From the NCBI RefSeq assembly GCF_020541325.1, contig NZ_CP047399.1:496001-560000 (forward strand): a stretch of DNA of 64,000 nt. The letters are read 5' to 3'. Below are positions 40,077-50,954 of this stretch, piece after piece. The position numbers were made by a program, and so were the translations under genes. Origin of the DNA: Candidatus Vallotia laricis. Its GTDB lineage: Bacteria; Pseudomonadota; Gammaproteobacteria; Burkholderiales; Burkholderiaceae. Each line of letters begins with the position of its first letter. Position 1 is the stretch's first letter. Below the pieces are notes generated by a model that worked only from the letters and a program-made list of their open reading frames with translations, made no database searches and had not been told where the DNA came from.

Positions 40077-40535
40077 AATCTAGTGGGCTTTGTCTATTAA
40101 AAATAACTATAAAAATTTATTTTTGGTTTAAAAAAACAAAATTTTTAGCATATTATGAAGTATTTAATAGCATTTATCAGCTCTCTAAAAGTACTTGTCA
40201 GGTAGTTTAATTTACGGTCTATAGCGTGCTGCCAAGAATTTTTCTACCCATTAATAGCCTAAAATATCCAGTTAGTTCTTTATATATACAGAATTTAAGT
40301 TACATACTACTTGAAACTTAAAATTAAGTAAGGAAAAGCAGTTACCATTGTAATAAAAAGTACTTTAATTATCAGGGCTATAAGTTTCTGATTCGGATGA
40401 AGATTGTCGTAATCATAAGTCCAGAGTATATAAAATAACTATATGCTTACTGCGTTTTAAAATACTGAAAATCTCTGGTAAAGTTCTAAAAAATGTGGCA
40501 AAATAAAAACCTATATACACTAGATATAGTATAGA
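40077..40535. other. AT-rich spacer between lon and tRNA-Val
   Basis: No gene seen. A TATAGT at about 40526-40531, just before tRNA-Val, might be a -10 element. In Burkholderia I would expect a tRNA-Val and then the ppiD chaperone gene after lon. Only the tRNA remains here. Confidence 0.5.
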
Positions 40536-40608
40536 GGGTGCTTAGCTCAGTTGGTAGAGTGGCGCCCTTACAAGGCGTAGGTCGGGGGTTCAAGTCCCTC
40601 AGCACCCA
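40536..40608 (+). tRNA. tRNA-Val (anticodon UAC)
   Basis: Acceptor GGGTGCT pairs perfectly with AGCACCC. The D-arm is GCTCAGTTGGTAGAGT, anticodon TAC in CTTACAA, and the T-arm GGGGGTTCAAGTCCCTC. The discriminator is A and the genome continues CAA, so CCA is not encoded. Confidence 0.96.
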
Positions 40609-40843
40609 CAATCCCTCTATAAAGAACTAATAACGCACCTAAATATATGTAAATATTAGATATTTAGAGTAGTAAATTTTTTGTATAAATGTTGTTAGTA
40701 ATAAAATCTCAGTAATTAATAAATTAATGCTAGATATTACCACTATTGTTTTTAGCATTGACGTCTAGACTCCAATCCAATAAGAGTGCGGGGCACTGCA
40801 TAATAAAAAACGCTTAGGCCCGTAATTGCCAAGATAATTTCTC

Positions 40844-42076
40844 ATGTCAAAAGTCAACGATAGAACCATGACTGACGTGTCGTCGAAAAACCTTTACCCA
40901 CATGCAAAAAATAATGTTGCTAGACTTACTATAGCGCAGGCACTCGCTGGCGCAAATTCTACTGTGATATATGCAACGGGGGCAATTGTCGGAAATATGC
41001 TTGCACCCAGTCATGCTTTAGCAACTTTTCCAGTTTCGGTTTTTGTTGTTGGAATGGCCGCATCATCGTTACCGGCTGGTGCCATTGTTCAGCGATGGGG
41101 ACGCCGTGCCGTTTTTATGATTGGAGCTGGATGCGGTGTAATATCTGGTTTACTGGCAGCTTGGGCTGTTAAGTCAAATTCATTTTGTCTATTTTGTACT
41201 GCGACTTTTTTTGGTGGCATTTATGCAGCTGTTGTGCTTTCATTTCGCTTTGCTGCGGCAGATTGTGTTCCTCATCAGCACCGCTCGCGTGCACTATCAT
41301 TCGTTATGGCTGGTGGAGTTTTCGCGGGAATTATCGGTCCTCAGCTTGTTACCCGGACTATGAGCTTATGGGCTCCGTATCCATTCGCAGCGACTTTTTT
41401 AGCACAAGCGATAGTAGGCGTATTGTCCGCACTCCTCTTGCGAGGAGTGCGTCTTCCAAGATTAATTATAAAAGAGCCCTCATCGGGTCGCTCGATTACC
41501 CGAATACTTCGACAGCCTAGATTTATTACAGCGGTGATCTGTGCGGTTGTATCCTATTTGTTAATGAACTTTCTTATGACAGCAGCCCCTTTTGCTATGC
41601 AAATGTGCGGTTTATCGCAAGCCTCCTCTAATCTTGGGATTCAGTGGCATGTAATTTCGATGTACGCGCCAGGCTTTTTTACTGGTACTCTTATTAATCG
41701 GTTGGGTGCACAACGAGTTCTAACAGCAGGACTTGTTCTTATCGGGCTTGCAGCCGTGACTGGATTGCTTGGCGTAGATGTAGGTCATTTCTGGCTTACG
41801 CTGATTTTACTCGGCGTTGGGTGGAACTTTGGTTTTGTTGGTGCATCCGCTGTCGTTCTTGAGTGCCATGAGCCAGAAGAGAGTATTCGAGTTCAATCGC
41901 TTAATGACTTTATTGTATTTGGAACGATGGTTTTTGGCTCTTTTCTATCAGGTAGCTTGCTAGCAATATTTGGATGGAAAATGGTGCTTTGGTTTTCTTT
42001 TATTCCACTAACAGTGGCAGCGATTGCGTTAGTACGCGCCGCTCGGTATTCTTATTTAGATACGAGCTCTACATAG
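40844..42076 (+). CDS. Major facilitator superfamily transporter
   Basis: A 410-residue polytopic membrane protein with about twelve hydrophobic segments in two halves. The loop 2-3 motif is degenerate (GAIVQRWGRRAVFMIGAG matches the GxxxDRxGRR pattern, with Q in place of D). Later segments include GGVFAGIIGPQLV and NRLGAQRVLTAGLVLIGLAA, the equivalent loop in the second half. Substrate unknown. The family resembles YcaD/UMF-like drug or metabolite permeases. An alternative start at 40868 (MTDVSSKNL) would shorten the polar N-terminus. A 10-bp inverted repeat lies inside the gene (41428-41451). A retained permease in a reduced genome could serve host-symbiont exchange, which is inference. Confidence 0.88.
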   Translation: MSKVNDRTMTDVSSKNLYPHAKNNVARLTIAQALAGANSTVIYATGAIVGNMLAPSHALATFPVSVFVVGMAASSLPAGAIVQRWGRRAVFMIGAGCGVISGLLAAWAVKSNSFCLFCTATFFGGIYAAVVLSFRFAAADCVPHQHRSRALSFVMAGGVFAGIIGPQLVTRTMSLWAPYPFAATFLAQAIVGVLSALLLRGVRLPRLIIKEPSSGRSITRILRQPRFITAVICAVVSYLLMNFLMTAAPFAMQMCGLSQASSNLGIQWHVISMYAPGFFTGTLINRLGAQRVLTAGLVLIGLAAVTGLLGVDVGHFWLTLILLGVGWNFGFVGASAVVLECHEPEESIRVQSLNDFIVFGTMVFGSFLSGSLLAIFGWKMVLWFSFIPLTVAAIALVRAARYSYLDTSST

Positions 42077-42881
42077 CTTACCACTAGAATTATTACTTAT
42101 ACAATAGTAGCTGAACAGAGAAAATTTAATATTTTATTTCTTAGCTTAAGTTGATATAAAAAATAGAAAAAGATTTTGCATTGCAAAATCTTGCATTAAA
42201 CGATAAAAACTACGTATATTCAAAAATGTTTTGTTTTTTACTAACTTCTTAGTACATATAGTATTTTATACTCTAATCTTATCTAATTAATTTTTTATTT
42301 CCTAAGAATTTTTTTATAGTGTCTAAATTTTAGTTTTAACTATTTATCTATTAAGAATCCTGGGTGGAAATATATGTATTCCCGCGAAGGTATACAATAT
42401 TTCTATGTCCTTCAGAAGAAAATTCCTGGTGGCTATCTTATAACCAACTATACATATAAAATATAACTGAGTAAAGTTCAACTTTAGTAGTACCATAATA
42501 TTCTCGCAGTAAAAAATTATTATAGAGATACATATTATAGATATGTACTAATAAAACATTATAGAAATAATATAATTAAGTTAAATATTTTATTTAAATT
42601 TCAAGCATAGTTTCTAAAAATCATAGAAAAGTGAGCTACTTTAACTTTGTTAAAGATTTCATCTTATTATCCCACAATCTATAATAAATATCTAAGACAA
42701 GTTGTAAAACTTATAAAATAGAGTATCTAATATAATTCTGTTTATAACGATAAAATCAGATAAATTATTTAAATATTTATTTAAATAAAATTATCCAGTC
42801 AGTATGTGGCATAAAATAGTGAACTCTTCGCTATTACATGATAATTTTTTGGAAAAAATGTAATGGTTTACTGTCAGCGCA
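42077..42881. other. Very AT-rich spacer between convergent MFS gene and pgi
   Basis: No gene or relic recognised. One 10-bp-arm hairpin occurs at 42170-42192 (AAGATTTTGC with GCAAAATCTT). Long A/T-only stretches dominate. Confidence 0.6.
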
Positions 42882-44525
42882 CTAGTATGTAATAGTGCTT
42901 TTCGCAGTTATAGATTTTCGAGCTCGGGTAATGAGTGTACGTGTGGATGAATCATGCTTATATAGATCGCCTGTTGGGCTGGAAACTAATTCTAACTCAA
43001 TAATTTTGCTAAGAATCTTGCCTAATTCAACACCCCATTGATCGAATGGATTAATATTCCATATAGCAGCCTGTACGAACGTCTTATGCTCATATAGCGC
43101 AATTAGAGCCCCAAGCGATTGGGGATTTAACTCATCTAGTAAAATTGTATTTGTTGGTCGATTTCCAGGGAAAACGATATGCGGTACGAGTGCTTCCCGC
43201 TCACACCCAGCGATATTTCGTGCCTCCGCTTCTGTGCGTCCCAGCATTAGCGCCTCGCTTTGTGCGAAACAATTCGCTAGCAGTTTTTCATGATGACCGG
43301 GTAGGGAGTGCTCCGGCGTAAGCGATAAAATGAAATCAATAGGAACAATTGTAGGCCCCTGGTGCAGCATTTGGAAAAACGCATGCTGGCTGTTCGTACC
43401 AGGTTCTCCCCAAACTACCGCCGAAGTCGGATAATCAACAAAATGTCCATCTAGAGTTACGGATTTTCCATTACTCTCCATCTCTAGTTGTTGTAAGTAC
43501 GCTGGCAGGAAATGTAGTGCTTGTGAATATGGTGCGACAACATAACTTTGTGAACCAAAAAAATTTCGATACCACACACCAAGCAGTCCAAGTAGTACTG
43601 GTAGATTGCGTTCTAGTGGCGCGTAGCGAAAGTGCTTATCTAATAGATGGGCGCCCTGTAGCAATCGATCAAAGTTTTCCGGTCCAATTGCGATCATTAT
43701 TGACAATCCAACTGCGGACCACAACGAGTATCGTCCCCCAACCCAGTCCCACATCTCGAATATATTATTGGGCGAAATACCAAAACGCACCACCTCTGCA
43801 GGATTAGCTGATACAGCGACAAAATGCCAAATTAATTGATCCGGTGTGCAGCCACTGCGTCTAAACCAGTCGCGTATTGAACAAGCATTCGCCATTGTTT
43901 CTGAAGTTGTAAATGTCTTCGACACAATAATTGCTAACGTCTGCTCTGGATTAATTTGTTCTAGTACGTTCTGAAGATCAACACCGTCAACATTAGATAC
44001 GTAGTGTATGCTAATCCTCGATTTCGCAAGATGACGCAATGCGTGTGTAACCATCTTCGGACCCAGGTCTGATCCTCCAATGCCAATATTAACGACGTGC
44101 TGAATAGGTTTTCCAGTGTAACCTACCCATTGGCCGTTACGTACCCGCTCAGCAAAAAGCCTCATTTTTATGCGTTCTGTCTTGATCTGCGCTGCGTATG
44201 GTGAATGTGCATCAGAATCACGCAAAGCAGTATGCAGTGCAGCGCGGTGCTCGGTTGGATTTACAATCTCTCCCGTAAACATCGCATCGCGTCGCTCCTG
44301 CACATAGGTTTTGCGAGCGAGCTGAATAAGCAGGGCGATTGTTTGGTCTGTTATGCGATTCTTCGAGAAATCTAATGTTATTCCACTACTGTTGATGGTA
44401 AAGCGATCCGCTCGTGTAGGCGGCTGGTCGTTTGCAGTGCTGAACCAGTCTCTCATATGACAATCTCGAATCAATTCATAGTGAGCGGAAAGGGCGGACC
44501 AGATGGGGAGCAAATTTAAACTCAT
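42882..44525 (-). CDS. pgi: Glucose-6-phosphate isomerase
   Basis: Interconverts glucose 6-phosphate and fructose 6-phosphate. From the ATG at 44525 the product has 547 residues, normal for the family. Signatures visible are [19 protein letters not shown], the phosphate-binding [13 protein letters not shown], the first PGI signature region around [10 protein letters not shown] (catalytic Glu), [19 protein letters not shown] (catalytic His) and [10 protein letters not shown] (catalytic Lys). An in-frame ATG two codons earlier (44531) is possible. It is convergent with the MFS gene. Confidence 0.96.
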   Translation of the reverse strand: MSLNLLPIWSALSAHYELIRDCHMRDWFSTANDQPPTRADRFTINSSGITLDFSKNRITDQTIALLIQLARKTYVQERRDAMFTGEIVNPTEHRAALHTALRDSDAHSPYAAQIKTERIKMRLFAERVRNGQWVGYTGKPIQHVVNIGIGGSDLGPKMVTHALRHLAKSRISIHYVSNVDGVDLQNVLEQINPEQTLAIIVSKTFTTSETMANACSIRDWFRRSGCTPDQLIWHFVAVSANPAEVVRFGISPNNIFEMWDWVGGRYSLWSAVGLSIMIAIGPENFDRLLQGAHLLDKHFRYAPLERNLPVLLGLLGVWYRNFFGSQSYVVAPYSQALHFLPAYLQQLEMESNGKSVTLDGHFVDYPTSAVVWGEPGTNSQHAFFQMLHQGPTIVPIDFILSLTPEHSLPGHHEKLLANCFAQSEALMLGRTEAEARNIAGCEREALVPHIVFPGNRPTNTILLDELNPQSLGALIALYEHKTFVQAAIWNINPFDQWGVELGKILSKIIELELVSSPTGDLYKHDSSTRTLITRARKSITAKSTITY

Positions 44526-45016
44526 AGCCATGCTTATCTTTGTATTGTCTCTATAATGAAAAAAGGTACTGTCAGTAGATATGCCAGCATAGCTTTTATG
44601 TATATATAGATATATACATTATTAACACTAATTATAACTATGCGCGTGACATCTGAAATCGTCTATTCCGCTATGCTTACAACCCAGATGCGGATCTGGG
44701 TAAGTGCAGTACTTACATTCGCATAAACCGGCAGCATTTCTTGGTTAGCATACACTGACTGAATATCAAGATTTGTTTGTCATGCTAAAAACCGTTATAA
44801 GTTTTATTAGTGTAATAATCTCGATATCTAGACGTTAAATGATGTGGGTATCATGTAATATTTGCACCTATATATCTAATAAGCGCGTCGCAGTAAAATC
44901 TAATTTTTCTACACTGCTTGTCTTGGTTTTGCCGACACAGCGTAGCCTTCTTCTAGGAAGGTTGCACAAAGCGCTTCTGTCGACACGCCAAGGCAACCCT
45001 TTGATGTAAATCCCCT
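44526..45016. other. Spacer between divergent pgi and purL, with a folded purL leader
   Basis: No gene. A hairpin ACCCAGAT/ATCTGGGT occurs at 44682-44701. Nearer purL, 44922-44992 can fold as nested stems: CTTGG (44922-44926) with CCAAG (44988-44992), CGACACAG (44933-44940) with CTGTCG (44977-44982) leaving two bases unpaired, and CCTTC (44946-44950) with GAAGG (44957-44961). The region is GC-richer than its flanks and ends about 25 bp before the purL ATG. It may be a structured 5' leader. I cannot match it to a known riboswitch. Confidence 0.4.
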
Positions 45017-48000
45017 ATGCTTTATTGCTCGTGCTTCCCTGGCGCTCTAGCGCTGTCTCAGTTTCGCAAGAACCGCCTTTTACAAACTCTAGAGACGATT
45101 GAACCAACTATAACTGACTTTTATGCGCGTTTTATTCATTTCGTGTATTCACATACTGCACTTAGTGATACCGATATATTACGGCTTACTAAATTGCTGG
45201 AATACGGTGATCCTCCGCTAGCCGATCACAGTGGCGAAACTTTCCTCATAATTCCGAGGATCGGCACAATTTCACCATGGGCGTCGAAGGCTACAGATAT
45301 TGCCAAAAACTGTGGGTTAGACAGTGTGCAGCGAATTGAACGCGGCACTGAATATACTATGATAATTAAGAGTAACATACCTGGGATATTTAGCACTAAA
45401 AATATATTAAGCAAATCAGCTCGAGCCAAGGTTGCTCTAGTGCTGCACGATTGTATGACCGAAAGTGTAGTTACTACCCGTGAAGAAGCGCATCAGTTAT
45501 TTAATGTATTGCCCGGAAAACCATTGCAATTATTAGACGTAATTAATCAAGGATGCACCCCGCTAATAGCCGCTAACGTCGAACTTGGACTCGCTCTTAG
45601 TAATGAGGAAATCAACTATTTGGTTGAGGAGTTCACGAAGATAGATCGTAACCCGACAGATGTGGAACTAATGATGTTCGCGCAGGTTAATAGCGAGCAT
45701 TGTCGGCACAAGATCTTTAACGCGCAGTGGACGATTGATGGACAGCTCCAAAAATTCTCACTTTTTCAGATGATTAAGAATACGCATCTGCTCAGTGGTC
45801 AACGAACAATCGTTGCGTATTCAGATAATTCAGCAATAATAGAGGGATCTCTTGCAAATCGCTGGTTTGCTGGCGGCAGCACATATCGCTATTCGTCGTT
45901 TCGGGAGCTTCAGCATACTCTGATAAAAGTTGAAACACACAACCACCCGACAGCGATTTCACCGTTCCCCGGGGCGGCAACCGGCGTTGGCGGCGAAATA
46001 CGCGATGAGGGTGCAACCGGACGGGGGGCGCGTCCAAAGGCCAGCATGAGTGGCTTATCGGTATCCAATCTAGAGTTGCCAAATGCAATTGAGGTGTGGG
46101 AAAAAACTAATCTCGATGCCACAGAGCCACTTTCCAAGCGTTTTCGTAACGATAGAACCGACTGTTACGGTCGACCCAAGCGTATTGCTTCACCACTACA
46201 AATTATAATCGACGCACCTCTTGGTTCTGCCTCATTTAACAATGAGTTTGGCCGACCGAATCTAGGTGGCTATTTCCGCGTTTATGAGCAGAACGTCGGC
46301 GGCCGAGTACGAGGTTATCATAAACCAATTATGATAACTGCCGGAATTGGCGATATTTCGCATGCGCATACCCACAAGGACACTATCCCGGCCGGCTCAC
46401 TGCTAGTGCAAATCGGCGGTTCCGGTATGCGCATTGGCATAGGTGGCAGCACAGCTAGTTCTATGATTACAGGGGCTAACACTATCCAGCTCGATTTTGA
46501 TTCGGTGCAGAGAGGTCACCCTGAAATCCAGCGCCGTACACAGGAAGTTATTAACGCATGCTGGCAATGTGGAAATAAGAATCCAATTCTGTCGATTCAC
46601 GATGTCGGTGCCGGCGGCTTATCTAATGCACTTCCGGAGATTGTCGAGGGTTCTGGGAGGGGGGGGAGATTCAAATTAAGATGCATACCACTCGAGGAAA
46701 GTGGATTGTCGCCGCGCGAGATCTGGTCGAACGAAGCACAGGAAAGGTACGTTCTTGCAATTGCGGCTCATGATCTTTCTAAGTTTGAGGCGATATGCTG
46801 CCGTGAACGCTGCCCTATGGCAGTAATCGGCATTGCCACGGACGAACGGCAGTTACAATTAATCGACGATTTTGTAACTGATGCCACCCATCCTACGTAT
46901 ATGCCTGTCAATATGCCAATTGACGTTCTGCTGCGCAAAGCAGTGCCGATACGTTTCGACGTCACACGTGTATACAGTACATTCGTGCCCGTGGAGCTTA
47001 CTGGCTTGACTCTATTAGATATATCTACGCGGATACTCAGGCATCCGACCGTTGCCAGTAAGTCTTTCTTGATTAGGATCGGAGACCGCACTGTTGGCGG
47101 ATTATCAGTCCGTGATCAGATGGTTGGCCCGTGGCAAGTTCCAGTAGCCGATTGTGCTATTACTGCTATGGACTATGACGGTTTCCGTGGTGAGGCAATG
47201 ACAATAGCTGAGCGAACTCCACTTGCAGTGATTAATGCTCCAGCCTCTGGGCGTATAGCTGTCGGAGAGGCAATTACAAATATTGCTTCCGCACCAATCG
47301 AGTCGCTGAATTGTCTAAAGCTGTCTGCAAATTGGATGGCCGCATGCGGTAGTGCCGGAGAAGATGCCGCGTTATTCGATACCGTCAAGACAATTAGCAT
47401 GGAGTTATGTCCGGCATTGGGTATCGATATCCCAGTTGGAAAAGACTCGTTGTCGATGCGAACGCAGTGGCATGAACATGGCGTCGATAAGGAAGTAATT
47501 GCGCCAGTATCGCTAATCATTTCCGCATTTGCTCCGGTAGAGGATGTACGCGCCCACCTTACACCTCAGTTGCGACGCGTGACTGACGTCGGTGATTCAG
47601 TATTAATTTTTATTGATTTAGGCTGGGGTCGAAACCGTCTCGGCGGAAGTATTCTAGCACAGGTCACGCAACAAGTCGGTGACAATGTACCGGATGTTCA
47701 AGATGCACAAGACTTGAAATCTTTCTTTGCTGCAATTCAATTACTCAACCGAGAGGGACGATTGCTGGCGTATCATGACCGCTCTGATGGCGGTCTATTT
47801 GTAACGGTGGTGGAAATGGCTTTTGCTGGTCATGTTGGTATCTCGTTGAACGTGGATATACTTACAATCGAGCAAAAACATGAATTCGACTGCGGTGATG
47901 TAAAAGACTGGACACGGCAGATAGCTGCCCGACGCGATGACTTAACGATGCGCTCGTTATTCTGTGAGGAGCTGGGCGCGGTGCTGCAGGTGCGCACTAT

Positions 48001-49078
48001 CGAGCGCGATAAAGTTCTAGAGACGCTACGCACATTCGGTCTATCGAGCACGAGCCACGTTATTGGGAAGCTGAACGACCGTGATGTAATTGAGATTTAT
48101 CGCGACGCAAAGAAGATTTATGATGTACCTCGTACTAAGTTGCATCAGGTTTGGAGTGAAGTGGGTTGGCGAATTTCTCAACTACGAGACAATCCTGCGT
48201 GTGCGGATGCTGAGTACGAGAGCCTAAGCGATGTATTAGATCCCGGCATTGTGCCTTATCTAACGTTTGATCCACAGGAGGATGTAGCGGCGCCTTTTAT
48301 CTCTAAAAGCAATCGGATGCCACGCCTAGCTATTCTGCGAGAACAAGGTGTTAACTCCCATCTAGAGACTGCTTATGCCTTTTCCCGAGCTGGATTCGAT
48401 CCTTACGATGTACATATGACCGATCTGATTGAGGGGCGTGCCGATCTTGCACAATTTGCTGGTGCAGTAGCCTGTGGTGGGTTTTCGTATGGCGACGTAT
48501 TAGGTGCGGGCGAAGGTTGGGCAAAGACGATTCGTTTTAATGCACGTTTGTCGGATATGTTTATCTCGTTTTTTGAGCGTCCTGATACGTTTGCACTCGG
48601 TATTTGTAATGGTTGTCAGATGATGAGCAGCCTTGCGTCGATGATCCCTGGTGCACAAGCGTGGCCACGTTTCGTACGAAACCGCTCTGAAATATTCGAA
48701 GCACGCTTTTCATTTGTGCAGATTGAAAAATCGCCGTCGATTTTCTTTTCTGGGTTAGAGAATTCTCGCTTGCCTGTTGCTATAGCGCATGGCGAAGGTT
48801 ATGCAGACTTTTCGAAACAAGGGGATTTATCGAGCGTAGCGATTGCGATGCGATATATTGATCACCACGGTGTAGTAACTGAGCGTTACCCGTTTAATCC
48901 GAACGGATCGCCCCAGGGTATTACATCGGTTACCACGCCAGACGGCCGATTTACTATTCTTATGCCGCATACTGAACGCGTGCATAGAACGATACAAATG
49001 AGTTGGCACCCACAAGAGTGGGGTGAGCCAAGCCCGTGGCTTCGGATATATCAAAACGCACGCCGCTGGCTTGGCTAA
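45017..49078 (+). CDS. purL: Phosphoribosylformylglycinamidine synthase
   Basis: Large single-chain FGAM synthase of purine synthesis (FGAR + Gln + ATP to FGAM). The 1353-residue protein contains the N-terminal PurS-like domain, the linker, and two AIR-synthase-like halves: FAQVNSEHCRHKIFNA and KVETHNHPTAISPFPGAATGVGG; then SIHDVGAGGLSNALPE; then PVGKDSLSMRT. A C-terminal class I glutaminase domain follows, with the nucleophile in GICNGCQMMSS near residue 1197 and the His-Glu pair in SWHPQEW near residue 1333. It starts with SCFPGALALSQFR, as in Burkholderia from memory. An in-frame run of eight G lies at about 46659-46666. A terminator follows. Confidence 0.97.
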   Translation: MLYCSCFPGALALSQFRKNRLLQTLETIEPTITDFYARFIHFVYSHTALSDTDILRLTKLLEYGDPPLADHSGETFLIIPRIGTISPWASKATDIAKNCGLDSVQRIERGTEYTMIIKSNIPGIFSTKNILSKSARAKVALVLHDCMTESVVTTREEAHQLFNVLPGKPLQLLDVINQGCTPLIAANVELGLALSNEEINYLVEEFTKIDRNPTDVELMMFAQVNSEHCRHKIFNAQWTIDGQLQKFSLFQMIKNTHLLSGQRTIVAYSDNSAIIEGSLANRWFAGGSTYRYSSFRELQHTLIKVETHNHPTAISPFPGAATGVGGEIRDEGATGRGARPKASMSGLSVSNLELPNAIEVWEKTNLDATEPLSKRFRNDRTDCYGRPKRIASPLQIIIDAPLGSASFNNEFGRPNLGGYFRVYEQNVGGRVRGYHKPIMITAGIGDISHAHTHKDTIPAGSLLVQIGGSGMRIGIGGSTASSMITGANTIQLDFDSVQRGHPEIQRRTQEVINACWQCGNKNPILSIHDVGAGGLSNALPEIVEGSGRGGRFKLRCIPLEESGLSPREIWSNEAQERYVLAIAAHDLSKFEAICCRERCPMAVIGIATDERQLQLIDDFVTDATHPTYMPVNMPIDVLLRKAVPIRFDVTRVYSTFVPVELTGLTLLDISTRILRHPTVASKSFLIRIGDRTVGGLSVRDQMVGPWQVPVADCAITAMDYDGFRGEAMTIAERTPLAVINAPASGRIAVGEAITNIASAPIESLNCLKLSANWMAACGSAGEDAALFDTVKTISMELCPALGIDIPVGKDSLSMRTQWHEHGVDKEVIAPVSLIISAFAPVEDVRAHLTPQLRRVTDVGDSVLIFIDLGWGRNRLGGSILAQVTQQVGDNVPDVQDAQDLKSFFAAIQLLNREGRLLAYHDRSDGGLFVTVVEMAFAGHVGISLNVDILTIEQKHEFDCGDVKDWTRQIAARRDDLTMRSLFCEELGAVLQVRTIERDKVLETLRTFGLSSTSHVIGKLNDRDVIEIYRDAKKIYDVPRTKLHQVWSEVGWRISQLRDNPACADAEYESLSDVLDPGIVPYLTFDPQEDVAAPFISKSNRMPRLAILREQGVNSHLETAYAFSRAGFDPYDVHMTDLIEGRADLAQFAGAVACGGFSYGDVLGAGEGWAKTIRFNARLSDMFISFFERPDTFALGICNGCQMMSSLASMIPGAQAWPRFVRNRSEIFEARFSFVQIEKSPSIFFSGLENSRLPVAIAHGEGYADFSKQGDLSSVAIAMRYIDHHGVVTERYPFNPNGSPQGITSVTTPDGRFTILMPHTERVHRTIQMSWHPQEWGEPSPWLRIYQNARRWLG

Positions 49079-49088
49079 TCTCGTTTAG

Positions 49089-49138
49089 AATCCGCTAGCT
49101 CATTTAATATTAATAGCATTTAGCTAGTGGATTTTTTT
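49089..49138 (+). terminator. Rho-independent terminator of purL
   Basis: AATCCGCTAGCT (49089-49100) pairs with AGCTAGTGGATT (49122-49133, one G-U), and the stem runs into T7 (49132-49138). It lies about 10 bp after the purL stop. The loop is long (21 nt). Confidence 0.75.
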
Positions 49139-49590
49139 GAGATAAGCAGTATTTGCACCATGCGAATAGTTATCAACTTACCATTATTGAGAAATCTTTG
49201 AGTTTTAGTATAATTTCTAGAAGATTTTCCTAAATAAGTCTTAAATTCAGTTGACTATTTTCGGGATCTCATAAAGCTTAAGATTAAATCTTTCGTTCTC
49301 TACGGGCATAATAATAAGTTGTAATACAAATGTAGCTTTTACCAAAAGCTTGTTATTCGATAAACTACTGAAGTCAACATTACTAATGAAAATTTGGATT
49401 ATAATGATTTGGTCGACCAGCAAGACCTAGTTTTTATTTACCGTGGATAAGTAGCTGTAGCCTCGAAAAGTCTTTTTGCTCTTAGCATATTGGCCACTTT
49501 GTTGGTAGGTGAATCTTTGTTAGGGTGTGAATGCATCTCATACGTTATATAACCTGTAGGAATAAATCAGAATCGGATTTTTTCCGGAAA
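49139..49590. other. Gene-free spacer between purL and bolA
   Basis: AT-rich, with no coding relic recognised. It holds the 3' flanks of the convergent purL and bolA transcripts. Confidence 0.6.
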
Positions 49591-49893
49591 TTATTTAGAA
49601 TCAAATTCTTTAGGCGTATACGCATTAATTGAGAGCGCATGGATGCCCTTCTGCATCTCATTGCGGAGCGCAGAATACACTAGCCGGTGCCGATCTACCC
49701 TAGTATGTCCGTCAAACACAGCCGAAACGATAGTCACGGAATAGTGACTACCGGTCGCGGCGCCCGCATGTTCTGCATGTTCTAGGCTATTATCTTGTAT
49801 CTCGAGTACAAACGGGGATAGAGTCGTAGAAAGACGATCTCGAATCAGCTCGATGCGCCTATCCGGCGAGGCAGCTAAAAATATATTATTCAT
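49591..49893 (-). CDS. bolA: BolA family protein
   Basis: Small protein of the BolA/IbaG family, which acts with monothiol glutaredoxins in iron-sulfur or stress handling. The 100 residues carry IELIRDRLSTTLSPFVLEIQD, HAGAATGSHYSVTIVSAVFDG and the C-terminal family pattern RHRLVYSALRNEMQKGIHAL, which includes the invariant histidine and the ALxI end. It is 4 bp downstream of yciB on the same strand, so the two are co-transcribed. Confidence 0.93.
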   Translation of the reverse strand: MNNIFLAASPDRRIELIRDRLSTTLSPFVLEIQDNSLEHAEHAGAATGSHYSVTIVSAVFDGHTRVDRHRLVYSALRNEMQKGIHALSINAYTPKEFDSK

Positions 49894-49897
49894 CAGA

Positions 49898-50428
49898 TTA
49901 TTTTTCCTTTACATGTCTAGCAAGATATAAACTTTGTATAACAATAAACACGAGAATTATTCCGGTTGTACCGAATAACTTAAAATTTACCCAAGTATTG
50001 CTAGAAAACCTGTAAGCAACCCAAAGGTTAGCGGTGCCTAGTGCCGCAAAAAAAAGGGACCAGGCAATGTTAAGTTTGCCCCAGAGCAGAGTAGGTAGTT
50101 TGATGTGTGTATCTAGAGCTTTCTGAATTAGATTCTTGCGCAACACAAATTGTGAGAACAAAATTGCTACTGATAGTGCCCAGTAGAGTAGAGTTGTCTT
50201 CCACTTGATAAACCTATCGTCATGCAGTAGTAGAGTTGTACTACCAAATACAATAATAAGCGCCAAGCTTATCCATAACATTAAATTAACATGCCGATAG
50301 CGGAATGCTGACCATATAACCTGGATTAGCACACTGACTATTGCCATAGCAGTAGCTACATATATACTCCAAAATTTAAATGAAATAAAGAAGAGTGGAA
50401 CTGTTATCAGGTGAAATAGGAGCTTCAT
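49898..50428 (-). CDS. yciB: Inner membrane-spanning protein YciB (septation protein A)
   Basis: A 176-residue polytopic membrane protein of the YciB/IspZ family, implicated in cell-envelope integrity and septation. It has five or so hydrophobic helices, the FKFWSIYVATAMAIV start, the KWKTTLLYWALSVAILFSQF core (family pattern KPTxLYWxFA), and LPTLLWGKLNIAWSLFFAALGTANLWVAY (W-x-x-LN-xxW motif). It ends 4 bp before bolA. The pair yciB-bolA is a Burkholderia-like arrangement. Confidence 0.93.
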   Translation of the reverse strand: MKLLFHLITVPLFFISFKFWSIYVATAMAIVSVLIQVIWSAFRYRHVNLMLWISLALIIVFGSTTLLLHDDRFIKWKTTLLYWALSVAILFSQFVLRKNLIQKALDTHIKLPTLLWGKLNIAWSLFFAALGTANLWVAYRFSSNTWVNFKLFGTTGIILVFIVIQSLYLARHVKEK

Positions 50429-50954
50429 AGGTAGTAGGCTCTAACTAAAAGAAACTAACTAGTTTAAACCGAATTATAACGTAGCAAATTTAATGTGGTA
50501 ATACAGCCTAGCGCACAGACTAGTACCGCATGTCTATAACAGATCTCACGGGCCATCTACTTTATAAAAACTCTATTATAAATAGGCTGAGTATGGTAAA
50601 TAAAGCATCCTGTATCCGGCAAAAAATCGATAATAGAGACCTTCTTCTAAATCGACACACTCGTGGTTTGTTTATTAAACAAATATACTTTATAAATTAG
50701 GATTAATTAGCATATAGACTTAGATAATAAACATATAAATTATATGCAGAATAAAATTATCAAAAATCTTAACAAAAACATAAATTGAGATAGTTATTTA
50801 ACTTCAGCTAAAATTATCACTTTCTCGATATCATCGTAGTTACTGGCCCAGTAATAGCATAGTCCGTAATTATCGACTAATTCATGCGGAGAACAACTAT
50901 CAAACTTTAGGTGCAGCTGCTGGGGCATATATATGCTCTTAGCATATATATGCA
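50429..50954. other. Gene-free spacer between yciB and ygfZ
   Basis: AT-rich, no gene recognised. Just beyond the ygfZ stop lies a perfect 13-bp hairpin, 50925-50937 with 50941-50953 (GCATATATATGCT with AGCATATATATGC). Each arm is itself nearly palindromic, and there is no T-run on the ygfZ strand. Confidence 0.6.
50925..50953. repeat. Perfect 13-bp inverted repeat at the ygfZ 3' end
   Basis: The arms 50925-50937 and 50941-50953 pair exactly around CTT. It starts immediately after the ygfZ stop codon on the minus strand, so it could mark the transcript end despite lacking a U-tract. Confidence 0.9.
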
